Assembly (NCBI RefSeq): GCF_007859855.1
Contig: NZ_SJPK01000013.1
Span: 1 to 64,000, forward strand
Origin: Allorhodopirellula solitaria
GTDB lineage: Bacteria; Planctomycetota; Planctomycetia; Pirellulales; Pirellulaceae
DNA length: 64,000 nt
Direction: 5' to 3'
Shown here: one piece after another, positions 52,057 to 61,699 of the stretch
Position numbering within the stretch: position 1 is the first letter of the stretch
How the letters are laid out: every line of letters begins with the position of its first letter
The notes under the pieces: model-generated
Told to the model about the DNA's origin: nothing
What the model saw: the letters and a program-made list of their open reading frames with translations, nothing else
The model's database searches: none
Position numbers and translations under genes: made by a program

Positions 52057-52182
52057 TAGTCCAGTCCCACGTTTTATAAAACCTCCTGTGGCGAGAGCAA
52101 GCTACTTTTCATTACCGTCGCCGCTTTCGGCAGATTCTCCTGCGCTTCCCCGCGTCCTCATTCGCTCCAGATCCCCAGCCCT

Positions 52183-54234
52183 ATGTCGGTCAATCAACAA
52201 TCGGTCGAAGAAACCAAGGCCCAGATTCGAGGTTTGGTCAATGAAATCGCTGCGCTCACCAAGAGTGGCTCGACGGCATCGGAGTTTTACCCAGAGCTAC
52301 TTTCGCGAATCATCACGGCTTTGGCCGCAGCCGGGGGCGCCATTTGGCTGCTTGACGAGGACAAACAGCTCCGTCTGCAGTACCAAATCAATGCCGAACC
52401 CTCGATTTTGGCGGCCGACAGCGACGACGCTACCCGACACCAGCGGCTGATCCAGCGGGCTGCCAATGCGGGGCAATCGGTATTGGTGCCTCCCTACAGC
52501 GGCACGACCGACGGCGATGCTGAGGGAAACCCGACTCGCTATCTGCTCGTTCTCGGTGCCCTCCAGCACGATGGGCAGAAGGACGGCGTGATCGAGATCT
52601 TCCAGCGTCCAGACACGGCGCCGGAAACCCAGAAGGGCTACCTGCGATTTCTGCAACAGATGTGCGAACTGGCTGCCGAGTGGCTACGCAGTCAGAAGCT
52701 GATCAAACTGGGCGACCGCCAAACGCTCTGGCAGCAAGCGGATTCATTTGCTCGGGCCGCCCACGAATCGCTGGATCTCAAAGAGACAGCTTATATCGTG
52801 GCCAATGAAGGTCGCCGTTTGATTGGTTGCGACCGGGTGAGCGTCGCGATCAAGAAGGGTCGTAAGTGCAAGGTCGAAGCGATCAGTGGTCAGGACACGA
52901 TCGAAAATCGGTCCAACATCGTCTCGGCTCTGAATGTCTTGGCCACGCGGGTTGTCGCCGCAGGTGAGCCCCTGTGGCATGACGGGTCGACCGAGGATTT
53001 GCCACCGCAGATCGAGGAAGCCTTGGAAGATTACGTCGATCTGTCCTACGGCCGGAACCTGGCGGTGCTGCCGCTGCGGGCGCCCCAGCGGAAACTCGGT
53101 CAAGACAAGGAGACCGGGGCAGCGGGTGAAGTGGACCGAGACGACGCCCACCGCGGTGAGGTGATCGGTGCTCTGATCGTCGAGCAGATTGAAACGGACC
53201 TGCCGGCTGATGTGTTTCGGACCCGCTGCGATCTTGTCTACGAACACGGCACTCGCGCGATCGCGAACTCCCAAGCCCACACAAACCTGTTTTTGATGCC
53301 GTTGTGGCGAACGATTGGCCGCGCCACCTGGGTGCTCCGCGCTCGCACCCTGCCCAAAACGCTTGGGATCGTCGCGTTGATCCTGGGCTTGATCGCCGCC
53401 GGCATTTTCATCCCGCTGGATTTCGACTTGGAAGCCGAAGGGACGCTCAAACCGGAAGCCCGCCGGGAGATATTCGCGGGCATTGACGGGGAAGTCCGTG
53501 AGGTGCTCGTCGACCACAATTCAACGGTCACGCAGGGGCAACCGCTCGTACGGATGATCAACCCAGATATCGAAGTGGAGATCACCGAACTCGAAGGTCA
53601 GATCTACACAACGATGGCCGAGCTGCAGCGTGTTCGGGGCCAATTGAATCAACGCGACTCTCTCAAACGCGCCGAAAAACGAGCTCTCGAAGGCGAGGAA
53701 ATCGAACTCGAAACCAAACTCGAGGCTCAACGGGCAAAGCTGACGCTCAAAAAAGAACGCGCCGATGACCTGATCGTGCGGTCACCTATCGATGGACGCG
53801 TCGTTTCCTGGGAAGTCGAGAAACTACTGCTCAATCGTCCCATCACCACGGGCCAGGTGCTGATGGAGATCGCCGATCTAGACAAGCCGATGTATCTCGA
53901 AGTCGAAATGCCTGAAAAACGAGAGGGGCACTTGGATCAATACATCCATGAAAACGACTCCAAGGAACTCGAGGTCACTTATATCCTCGCCTCCGACCCA
54001 GACCAACCGCTCACCGGCACCCTGCCGATCGACAACATTTCGCTGCGAGCTGAATCGAGTGAAGAACACGGCTCGATCATCAAGATGCGAGTCCTGCCCA
54101 ACCAGGCTGAACTCCGAAAACTAGCACCGAGCCCCGGTACGAAACTAACCGCAGACGTCAAGGTTGGCCGTCGTGCCAGCGGGTTCGTGCTGCTCCACGA
54201 AGTTTACGAGTGGTTCGCCAAGTTTATTTTCTGA
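52183..54234 (+). CDS. GAF-GAF-membrane-HlyD fusion protein, 683 aa
   Basis: The N-terminal ~375 residues are cytoplasmic and hold two GAF-like domains (about 30-165 with GGAIWLLDEDKQLRLQYQI; about 175-370 with LKETAYIVANEGRRLIGCDRVSVAI). One membrane segment (about 393-412, TLGIVALILGLIAAGIFIPL) leads to an HlyD-type adaptor: lipoyl half-motifs (GEVREVLVDHNSTVTQGQPL, RSPIDGRVVSWEVEKLLLNRPITTG) around a long coiled coil (about 470-545). HlyD parts normally bridge an inner-membrane pump and an outer-membrane channel; a GAF pair on the inside suggests that a small ligand controls it. First gene of a four-gene operon. Confidence 0.82.
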   Translation: MSVNQQSVEETKAQIRGLVNEIAALTKSGSTASEFYPELLSRIITALAAAGGAIWLLDEDKQLRLQYQINAEPSILAADSDDATRHQRLIQRAANAGQSVLVPPYSGTTDGDAEGNPTRYLLVLGALQHDGQKDGVIEIFQRPDTAPETQKGYLRFLQQMCELAAEWLRSQKLIKLGDRQTLWQQADSFARAAHESLDLKETAYIVANEGRRLIGCDRVSVAIKKGRKCKVEAISGQDTIENRSNIVSALNVLATRVVAAGEPLWHDGSTEDLPPQIEEALEDYVDLSYGRNLAVLPLRAPQRKLGQDKETGAAGEVDRDDAHRGEVIGALIVEQIETDLPADVFRTRCDLVYEHGTRAIANSQAHTNLFLMPLWRTIGRATWVLRARTLPKTLGIVALILGLIAAGIFIPLDFDLEAEGTLKPEARREIFAGIDGEVREVLVDHNSTVTQGQPLVRMINPDIEVEITELEGQIYTTMAELQRVRGQLNQRDSLKRAEKRALEGEEIELETKLEAQRAKLTLKKERADDLIVRSPIDGRVVSWEVEKLLLNRPITTGQVLMEIADLDKPMYLEVEMPEKREGHLDQYIHENDSKELEVTYILASDPDQPLTGTLPIDNISLRAESSEEHGSIIKMRVLPNQAELRKLAPSPGTKLTADVKVGRRASGFVLLHEVYEWFAKFIF

Positions 54235-54288
54235 CCGCCCGCGATTCATTGACCTCCCCTTTGTCCATTGCAGTCTACTGCCCCATTG

Positions 54289-55224
54289 ATGCTTATGACC
54301 CGCTCTCCCATCCGAAGCCGACTCCTGATTGCGGTTTTCGTTGCTTTGACAGCGTCGCTGGCAAATACTTCGGCGCCCGCTCAGCGTCCATCCAATCCGC
54401 CCTCGCCTGGCGAAAGGGTGGTGGCCGACCGCTGTTCGGTCAAATTCATCCGCAACGTCAATATCCCCGCCGAGGTCGAAGGCAAACTGATTGAGCTGCG
54501 ATTTGAAGAAGGCATGGATGTGGTCTCCGGCGACGTGCTCGCAGTTGTCGATGATACCGCTGCGAAGCTAACCGTCGAATTTAAAAAGGCTCAAGAGAAG
54601 GAGGCGATGCTCAATGCGGACAACGATGTCAATGTGCAAGATGCCAGAAACACCCGCGAACTCGCCGAAGCGGAAGCGGAATCTCACAAGAAGCTTTATG
54701 ACGAACAAGCCATCCCGTACTGGGAAATGAAGAAGAAGATGCTCGAGGCAGTACGTGGGGCGTTGAAAATCGACCTGGCTGAGATGCAAAAAAAGATCGC
54801 CATGGCACAGTACGTCGGCAAACGCAACGAACGTGAGATTGCCGAATACGAACTCGAACGCCGCCAGATCCTTGCTCCGTTTGACGGATATGTCGAAAAC
54901 CGCATCGGCCAACAGGGGGAATGGGTGCAACCGGGAACCCCGATCGCAACGCTCGTGCAACTCGATCGAGTCCGGGTTGAAGGCGTCGTCGATGCGCTGG
55001 CATTCCCTGGCCGCGTGCGAGCCGGTTTGCCCGTCACCGTTCAGGTCTTCACATCGAGCAACCGACAGGCCCCCATCGTTGTCGAGGGAAAGATCGGCTT
55101 CGTCGGCAGCGAATTGGATCTCAGCCACCGGGTGCGAATCTGGGTCGATATCGAAAATCGCAAAGACTCCAGTGACGCCTGGATGATCAAACCTGGAATG
55201 GATGCCGAAATCATCTTTGAATAG
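54289..55224 (+). CDS. HlyD/RND-type periplasmic adaptor, 311 aa
   Basis: Signal peptide (SRLLIAVFVALTASLANTSAPAQ), then PAEVEGKLIELRFEEGMDVVSGDVLAVVDD (first lipoyl half), a coiled coil rich in Lys/Glu (about 90-185), and ILAPFDGYVENRIGQQGEWVQPGTPIATLVQLDRVRVEG (second half and start of the beta-barrel). It should form hexameric periplasmic tunnels. No pump of RND or ABC type is encoded nearby. A second ATG at 54295 is possible. 54 bp after the GAF-HlyD gene, 55 bp before the M50 gene. Confidence 0.85.
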   Translation: MLMTRSPIRSRLLIAVFVALTASLANTSAPAQRPSNPPSPGERVVADRCSVKFIRNVNIPAEVEGKLIELRFEEGMDVVSGDVLAVVDDTAAKLTVEFKKAQEKEAMLNADNDVNVQDARNTRELAEAEAESHKKLYDEQAIPYWEMKKKMLEAVRGALKIDLAEMQKKIAMAQYVGKRNEREIAEYELERRQILAPFDGYVENRIGQQGEWVQPGTPIATLVQLDRVRVEGVVDALAFPGRVRAGLPVTVQVFTSSNRQAPIVVEGKIGFVGSELDLSHRVRIWVDIENRKDSSDAWMIKPGMDAEIIFE

Positions 55225-55279
55225 CAATCGCTGAGACGCGCGGTACCAAAAACATTCTCCTCATTGAACCCATTTCTTC

Positions 55280-57517
55280 ATGCCCACTCTTGCGGAATCA
55301 CTGGTAAGCAGTTCGTCACGTGCGCTGACGGTGCGCCGACGTCCTGACTTGACCGCGAGCCGGCACCAATACCAAGGCCAAGGCTATTGGGTGATGAAGG
55401 AACCCGTGGGACTGCAGTACTTCCGCTTCCACGACGAGGAGTACTTCATTCTCAACATGCTCGATGGGCATGTCAGTCTCCAGCAGATCAAGGACGGATT
55501 CGAACAGCGTTTCGCTCCCCAGAAAATCACTTTCGGCGATTTGCAGCAGTTTATCGGCATGCTGCACCGCAGCGGATTGGTGATCAGCAACTCACCCGGC
55601 CAAGGCAAATCGCTACGCGAACGAGGACGGACCAAGAAGAACAAAGAACTCCTCGGCAAGATGTCCAATGTGTTTGCCGTGCGGTTTCGGGGCATTGACC
55701 CCGAACGAATTCTCAATCGAATGCTGCCGATCGCGGGATGGATCTTTACGGTCCCCGCATTGATATTCTTTGCCTGTTTGCTGCTGGCCGCTGCCTTATT
55801 GCTCGCGACGCAGTACCAGACGGTCTACGCGAAACTACCGACGTTCCATCAATTCTTTGCCGCTGATCGCTGGATCATTTTGGCGGCAACGATGGCGATC
55901 GTGAAAGTCATCCACGAATTCGGCCACGGGCTCAGTTGTAAAAAATTCGGCGGGGAGTGCCACGAGATCGGCTTCATGCTGCTCGTCTTCACGCCTTGCC
56001 TGTACTGCAACGTATCCGACTCATGGATGTTGCCCAATAAATGGAAGCGTATATGGATCGGTGCTGGAGGGATTTATGTCGAAATGATTCTGGCATCGAT
56101 CGCGGCTTTTGTCTGGTTCTTCAGCGAATCGGGCACCACGATCAATGACCTCTGCTTGAACATGATGTTCCTCAACGTGGTCAGCACCGTGCTCGTCAAC
56201 GGCAACCCGTTGTTGCGATTCGACGGTTACTACATCTTGATGGATTATCTTGAGATTCCCAACCTGCGTCAAAAGAGTACAGAGGTGCTCAAACGCTGGT
56301 TCCAAGAGACTTGCTTGGGATTGGAATTGCAAGACGATCCATTTTTGCCTCAGCGCAACCGGTTCATGTTCGGCATGTTCACGATATGCAGTGTGATCTA
56401 CCGCTGGGTCGTCGTGTTCTCGATCGTGTGGTTTGTGATGCAGGTGCTCGAACCGTATGGTTTGCAGGCACTTGGGCGAATTCTCGCTGTGATTGGGTTT
56501 TCGGGACTCGTTGCCCAACCCATGATCCAAACTTGGAAATTCATCCGTACTCCTGGGAGACTCGCAAAAGTGAAACGTGGCCCCCTCCTGACCTCGCTCG
56601 CCGTGGCCGGTGTCGTGATCGCTGCGGTTTGTTACATCCCGCTTCCTCATCATATCGACGCCGCCTTTGAAATTCGTCCGAGCCGCGCCGGCACCGTCTA
56701 CGCTGGCACTGTCGGCCGCATTGTCGAGACCGTCCCGGTGGGCACACGCGTGACCAAGGGACAACCCATCGCAGTTCTCGACGATCCCGAGCTGACGATC
56801 CGGTTGGCTGACCTGCACGGCGAAGAACGATTCGCATCGGTGCAGTTGGAAAACCTGAAGCTGCGTGCCCGAGAAGAAATGGCAGTCGTTGCCCAGATCG
56901 AAACGCAAAAAGAAATGCTGCAGTCGATTCGGTCGCTCCAAGCCAAAACGCAAGAGGAAGTGGACCGCTTAACGATCCGTGCCAAACAGGACGGATTCAT
57001 CCTGCCGCCGCCGGAACGGCCGAGCAATGACCCTGGCGATGGTCGCTTGCCGGGATGGACCGGTACGCCGCTCCAGGAAGTCAATCGCGGCGCGCTGTTG
57101 ACGGCGGATGACATGATCTGCGAAATCGGGGCTCCCGACGGATTCGAAGCTGTATTGATTATCGATCAGGGCGACCGTCAACTCGTCCGTGAAGATCAAT
57201 CCGTTGACTTGAAACTCGACTCCCTCCGGCTGAAGACGTTCCATGGCAGTATTGAGGAGATATCCAAGAACCCGATGGATGCCGCCAGCACGTCCATGTC
57301 CAGTCAAACGGGCGGCGATTTGCAGACTGAAATTGACCCCGCGACAGGACAAGTCAAACCAAGGAGCGTGTCCTACCAAGCCCGTGTGCCCCTGGACACT
57401 TCCGATATGTTGTTGCGACCAGGCTACCGGGGTGCAGCGAAAGTACATGTCGATCCGATGTCACTTGGTCAACGCTTATGGCGCGTGATTATCAAAACAT
57501 TCAACTTTGATTTTTAG
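55280..57517 (+). CDS. M50 (site-2-protease-like) membrane metalloprotease fused to an HlyD-like domain, 745 aa
   Basis: Residues about 30-110 form a PqqD-like winged-helix segment (YWVMKEPVGLQYFRFHDEEYFIL...FGDLQQFIGMLHRSGLV). Then membrane segments enclose HEFGHG (His212, Glu213, His216) and NGNPLLRFDGYY (Asp315), the zinc ligands and catalytic Glu of M50 proteases. After further membrane segments, a C-terminal HlyD-type part follows (VGRIVETVPVGTRVTKGQPIAVLDDPEL, coiled coil about 510-570, then a beta domain). PqqD-like plus M50 plus HlyD recalls enzymes that cut and export modified peptides, but no peptide or radical-SAM gene is adjacent. Confidence 0.85.
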   Translation: MPTLAESLVSSSSRALTVRRRPDLTASRHQYQGQGYWVMKEPVGLQYFRFHDEEYFILNMLDGHVSLQQIKDGFEQRFAPQKITFGDLQQFIGMLHRSGLVISNSPGQGKSLRERGRTKKNKELLGKMSNVFAVRFRGIDPERILNRMLPIAGWIFTVPALIFFACLLLAAALLLATQYQTVYAKLPTFHQFFAADRWIILAATMAIVKVIHEFGHGLSCKKFGGECHEIGFMLLVFTPCLYCNVSDSWMLPNKWKRIWIGAGGIYVEMILASIAAFVWFFSESGTTINDLCLNMMFLNVVSTVLVNGNPLLRFDGYYILMDYLEIPNLRQKSTEVLKRWFQETCLGLELQDDPFLPQRNRFMFGMFTICSVIYRWVVVFSIVWFVMQVLEPYGLQALGRILAVIGFSGLVAQPMIQTWKFIRTPGRLAKVKRGPLLTSLAVAGVVIAAVCYIPLPHHIDAAFEIRPSRAGTVYAGTVGRIVETVPVGTRVTKGQPIAVLDDPELTIRLADLHGEERFASVQLENLKLRAREEMAVVAQIETQKEMLQSIRSLQAKTQEEVDRLTIRAKQDGFILPPPERPSNDPGDGRLPGWTGTPLQEVNRGALLTADDMICEIGAPDGFEAVLIIDQGDRQLVREDQSVDLKLDSLRLKTFHGSIEEISKNPMDAASTSMSSQTGGDLQTEIDPATGQVKPRSVSYQARVPLDTSDMLLRPGYRGAAKVHVDPMSLGQRLWRVIIKTFNFDF

Positions 57518-57695
57518 GGAACTTTTAATCATTACTCTTTGTCGAACTACAAACGCTCATCAACCCGTCTTCGGACGAGTTTGAGATTCCACCTGAACCG
57601 CCGGCGCGCTGCGAGTTCGGGGGAATTCATACGAATGAAACGAAACGCGTCACTTCCATAACCTTTCCCTTTCTCACCTTTTGGAGAATTTTTAG

Positions 57696-58106
57696 ATGGC
57701 AGACGACAACAAGAACGAATCGGAAGAAAACGAAGCGGCAACCGCAACAGCAACCGCCGAGTCGAGTTCGCCAGCAGCGAAGGCTCAAACGCCTCCGCAA
57801 CAACCGGTTCAAGTTCAAGTCGAAGATCAGAACGCCCTGGCAACCTATGCAAACTTTTGCCGCGTCACCGGATCACCTGAAGAACTGATCATCGATTTCG
57901 GTCTCAACCCACAACCAATTGGTGTGCCCAAGGAGCCGATCCAAGTCAAACAACGGATCATCGTTAACTTCTTCACCGCCAAACGTTTGTTGGCCGCACT
58001 GCAAATGTCAGTCGCCCGTCACGAATCCGTCTTCGGCGTGCTCGAGACCGACATCAACAAACGCGTACGTCCCGGCCTGCAACAACAACAGCAGCCGAAG
58101 TCGTAG
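57696..58106 (+). CDS. DUF3467 family protein, 136 aa
   Basis: A small soluble protein with a disordered Ala/Thr/Gln-rich N-terminus (about 1-45) and a DUF3467 core: TYANFCRVTGSPEELIIDFGL, then VKQRIIVNFFTAKRLLAALQMSVARHESVFG, and a Gln-rich tail (LQQQQQPKS). The family is common in planctomycetes and has no known function; the pattern resembles bacterial proteins suspected to bind a beta-rich partner. GGAGAA precedes the ATG. Last gene of the GAF-HlyD/M50 operon, 179 bp after the M50 gene and just before a strong terminator. Confidence 0.88.
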   Translation: MADDNKNESEENEAATATATAESSSPAAKAQTPPQQPVQVQVEDQNALATYANFCRVTGSPEELIIDFGLNPQPIGVPKEPIQVKQRIIVNFFTAKRLLAALQMSVARHESVFGVLETDINKRVRPGLQQQQQPKS

Positions 58107-58140
58107 TGCCGCTCAACACCTGAGCTATCACAACGCACGA

Positions 58141-58177
58141 AAAAACCACCCGGCTAACAGGCAGGGTGGTTTTTTTT
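58141..58177 (+). terminator. Rho-independent terminator of the GAF-HlyD/M50/DUF3467 operon
   Basis: AAAAACCACCC pairs with GGGTGGTTTTT across a 12-base loop, with seven further T. It begins 35 bp after the DUF3467 stop. Confidence 0.9.
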
Positions 58178-58219
58178 GGTTTCATGGAAACGACAGATAT
58201 CGCTAGAACTCAAGACAAA

Positions 58220-58537
58220 GGCTCATCCGACGGAAGCGTGCGCCCGAGGTTTTCAAGGCATGGCTCCCGTATCCAAGGATTTATTTGTGGGATGTGATTA
58301 TCAATGTTAGACTGGCACTGCCGGGAGAAACGGAGCCGAGCTCCGCAGAGGTGCTGGCTTGGCAAGGGATATCTCGGTCGCCAGCGTTTCCCTGCAAAAG
58401 CGGTACGCCAATGGTGCTGTCGGTCCCTGGCGAGCGTTTGTTCATCAGGGACGCATTTTTGAACGATCATTGGATACGAGAGCCATGCCTCAAAAAACCT
58501 TCCGCTGTGCTCTGCGCACGCTTCCGTCGGATGAACC
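58220..58537 (-). repeat. 318-bp dispersed element, copy C (complete, inverted)
   Basis: Reads as the reverse complement of copy B (46559-46876), equal in length, from GGCTCATCCGACGGAAGCG to the matching GTCGGATGAACC. It sits between the terminator of the M50 operon and the Hsp70-family gene. Long open frames across it are shadows of the repeat. Confidence 0.85.
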
Positions 58538-58572
58538 AAAACAAACGCATGACACGCGGCGATTGGGAATCG

Positions 58573-61539
58573 TCAACGCAGTTCAATGCCGAGGGGAAGC
58601 GACTCACCGAAAATAGCGGCCTGTTCCTCATGGTCGAACTGGCCGCCCTCTTCGACGAGCCGCAAGAAATGAGCAGGAGCTTGGATTATGCGAAGCTCTC
58701 TGAGCACTCGTTCGCGAGTGTCCTCATCGACGTCGCGAAAGCGATCATGGCAGCGACGTGCGATCTGAGTCAGCGCCAAAGCCGCCGCTTTATCGATTTG
58801 CTCGGACAGTCCCGACTCACTGGATTTCTCCTGGGCAGAGGTTTGCAATGCTGGTGAGGCGAGAATACGAGTGAGAAATCCAGTCGCCTGACTCGAACCG
58901 ATGACCAAGTTGAGCGGACCGTAGGTCGGGATACGCGTCGCCAAACGGCCGATCACCCATAGCAACACGGGGTACAGCGGACGCAACTTCTTACGTTCGA
59001 GTTGAGCCAACGCGGCACGCGTCCACAGCCTCTTTTCATCGACGCTGAGGTGTTCGAGTGATCCCACCAAACGCCATCCCTCACGCGTTTCGGCCGCCTC
59101 GATACGTGTGCTGCTGCCCGCCCCACCGACCAAGGTCTTTCGTAGCACACTGGAGAGTTGCGATTGCTGACCGGCGGTCAGCCCACCTGCGATCCGCCGC
59201 CACAGGATCAAGGTTTCGGCTCGTGTTTGGGCGTCGTCGTGTGCGATCTTGCCAAACAACAGACGCCACGTCTGAGCCGTCCGCCAGTCATCGACGGCGA
59301 CACCGTACCCGGGACGCAGCGAATACCCCAATAGGTTCAGCCAACGTGATTCATGGGCAGGGGAACGCCGACGCGCTGGCTCCACCGCCATCAACGATTC
59401 CCAGATGCCACGCAACAACACCGGCGGCCAGTTGGCCCGGCTGATCTCGAGCGAGGACTGCAGCCGTTTGACGAGCTTGGATGGTTTCTCTGTTGCACTC
59501 CCAAAGACGGCGTTGATCTCCTGCTGACACGCCAACAGAGTGTCTTCATCGACTATCCCCGAGGCTTCACCGCCCCCGTGATGAGCTTCGCGATCGGTCT
59601 CCAGCGTGGCCCGGATATCAAACTCGAGTTTCCACCGCCTGGCGCGTCCCGAGGTTGGTCTCGACCTCTCCTCCGCGGCGGTGTCTTCGACGCAGTACAC
59701 ACCGATGGTTCCGATTTCAGAGAGCTGTGTTTCGATCACAATCTTCATGGTCGATTGATCGCGTTTTTTACGATTTTGCAGCGCCGTATGGATCGGCGGC
59801 AGGGGCGTCATCTCCTTTTCGTCAATCGCGACCACCTCGCCCACGCGGTCCGCCAATCGCGTGCTGCTGGCCCACAACGGAAAGCTCACTGGCACACCCA
59901 CGCGCAGTTCCATTGGCAGCGAGTCGATGCGGTAGCTCTGGCCGGGCTGAGCATCGGCTGGGATCACGCAGACCGCGCGCGGAGGGGTTTGAGAGATCTG
60001 CATGAAATAGGTTCGCGCCAAATTGGCCGCGATCCGGACACCCTCGCCACGACGGACGCGGGCATAGTACGCGGCTCCCTGGGCGACCGCCAAGTCGAGC
60101 CTCGGCGATTGCAGGGCTTCGGGTTTCCAATCCTCCTGCTCGCCCGCGAACCAAGCCGCCAGACATCCGAGCACCCGAGACTGGATCGACGAAGAACGCA
60201 GCACACCACCGTTGAACAGGACGAGGTCTACCCGATCCGAGTCGCCGCCACCCTCATCGATTCCGGTCGTCCGGTGCATCCGCAGAAACTCCGCCAAATG
60301 CTTGGTGATCGCGGGGTCGGCGGCATAAGGAAGACCGAGTTCTTGAAACCCACTCTGCCCGCTCAGAACGGTTGACTCCAATTCCACGTCGGGAAAAAAA
60401 CCTTCCAAAATCACCCGGTCGATTTCAGCGGCGGTGACCGTCAGTGAAAGCGAGTCGCCGATTAGGGAAGAGCCTTCACCGGCGAGGTGGACCGTGGTTT
60501 CGGCCGGGCGATCCGGCGAGAGCATCAACTCTTTGACACGTCGGGCGTCAGCAATCAACTGTTGCCACCGGCGAGCGGGCAGCGGTTCGTCCAATTTCGC
60601 TTCGACTGCCTTGGCGATGGCCAAGTCAAGATTATCGCCGCCGAGAATCAGATGCTTGCCGACTGCGACTCGATGAAACTGCACCGCGCCGGCGGCTGGA
60701 TCGCCGGGCGCCGGATCCGTTTGCCCAGCATCCTCGAGTAGCTCGTTAGATGATTGGGCGCGCGAATCAGCGGGACGAACCCGAATCAAAGTCAAGTCGG
60801 TGGTACCGCCACCGATGTCACACACGAGTATCAACTGGCCCACACGAACGCGTTGAGTCCAGTCGTCACCATGCCGATCCAACCATGCGTAGAACGCCGC
60901 TTGCGGTTCTTCGATCAATTGGATCCGCGGTAGACCAGCCTTGCCTGCCGCGGCTACTGTCAATTCCCGAGCGACTTCATCGAACGAGGCAGGCAGAGTG
61001 ACGACCACGTCTTGCTCAGCCATCGGGTGTTCAGGGAAGACGTCGTCCCAGGCGGCCCGCAGGTGTCCGAGGTAGGCAGCCGACGCCGCCATCGGCGATC
61101 GTCTTTCCACATCCGCATCCCCATGCCAGGGCAATAGGTCTGCTGTGCGATCGACACCTTCGTGTGATAGCCAGCTCTTGGCCGATGCGATCAAACGGCC
61201 CGGCTGCGATGTGCCCGCGGCGCGGGCGTACTGACCCACCCGAACATTTGGCGGATCGATGAGAAACTCCGCCAGTCCTCGGTTGGCTTTCGCGGCCTCA
61301 GCCGCAGCCGTTTCCGTCTCTGTTAATGTGTAATGAAACGACGGCAAGGTGCTGCGAGATTCGATCGTATCAACATCGACCCACTGGGCAACCGAGAAGA
61401 CCTCGACGGACCTCTGGTCGCTCTCGGTGTCGACGAAGGCGACCACACAATTGGTTGTGCCCAGGTCGATTCCGATGCAGTATCGCGGCGGTATGGCATC
61501 AGGTGAGTCAGAAACGGATGGATTAGCCGGATCGGTCAT
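58573..61539 (-). CDS. Large Hsp70-family protein with C-terminal extension, 988 aa
   Basis: The N-terminal ATPase domain is intact: IGIDLGTTNCVVAFVD (about 22-37, phosphate 1), DVVVTLPASFDEVAREL, LIEEPQAAFYAWL and LVCDIGGGTTDLTLIRV (phosphate 2). The rest (about 540-988) is not the normal substrate-binding and lid region; helical segments such as VGSLEHLSVDEKRLWTRAALAQLERKKLRPLYPVLLWVIGRLATR recall the DUF3731-type extension of some large Hsp70-like proteins. No J-domain or GrpE gene is near. ATG at 61539 gives MTDPANPSV. Its chaperone clients are unknown. Confidence 0.88.
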   Translation of the reverse strand: MTDPANPSVSDSPDAIPPRYCIGIDLGTTNCVVAFVDTESDQRSVEVFSVAQWVDVDTIESRSTLPSFHYTLTETETAAAEAAKANRGLAEFLIDPPNVRVGQYARAAGTSQPGRLIASAKSWLSHEGVDRTADLLPWHGDADVERRSPMAASAAYLGHLRAAWDDVFPEHPMAEQDVVVTLPASFDEVARELTVAAAGKAGLPRIQLIEEPQAAFYAWLDRHGDDWTQRVRVGQLILVCDIGGGTTDLTLIRVRPADSRAQSSNELLEDAGQTDPAPGDPAAGAVQFHRVAVGKHLILGGDNLDLAIAKAVEAKLDEPLPARRWQQLIADARRVKELMLSPDRPAETTVHLAGEGSSLIGDSLSLTVTAAEIDRVILEGFFPDVELESTVLSGQSGFQELGLPYAADPAITKHLAEFLRMHRTTGIDEGGGDSDRVDLVLFNGGVLRSSSIQSRVLGCLAAWFAGEQEDWKPEALQSPRLDLAVAQGAAYYARVRRGEGVRIAANLARTYFMQISQTPPRAVCVIPADAQPGQSYRIDSLPMELRVGVPVSFPLWASSTRLADRVGEVVAIDEKEMTPLPPIHTALQNRKKRDQSTMKIVIETQLSEIGTIGVYCVEDTAAEERSRPTSGRARRWKLEFDIRATLETDREAHHGGGEASGIVDEDTLLACQQEINAVFGSATEKPSKLVKRLQSSLEISRANWPPVLLRGIWESLMAVEPARRRSPAHESRWLNLLGYSLRPGYGVAVDDWRTAQTWRLLFGKIAHDDAQTRAETLILWRRIAGGLTAGQQSQLSSVLRKTLVGGAGSSTRIEAAETREGWRLVGSLEHLSVDEKRLWTRAALAQLERKKLRPLYPVLLWVIGRLATRIPTYGPLNLVIGSSQATGFLTRILASPALQTSAQEKSSESGLSEQIDKAAALALTQIARRCHDRFRDVDEDTRERVLRELRIIQAPAHFLRLVEEGGQFDHEEQAAIFGESLPLGIELR

Positions 61540-61699
61540 GGAGTGAGCGTATTGGTGGTGTTGGCGGACAGCAACCGACGTCTCCAATGCTCGCGCGACA
61601 TCGCATCACCGCGCATCCGCGACGCCACGCGTCAGGAATCACTGGCTGCATCGATTCAGTAGAAAAGCCTACGCAACATGACGCTCAAAGGCTAGAAGA

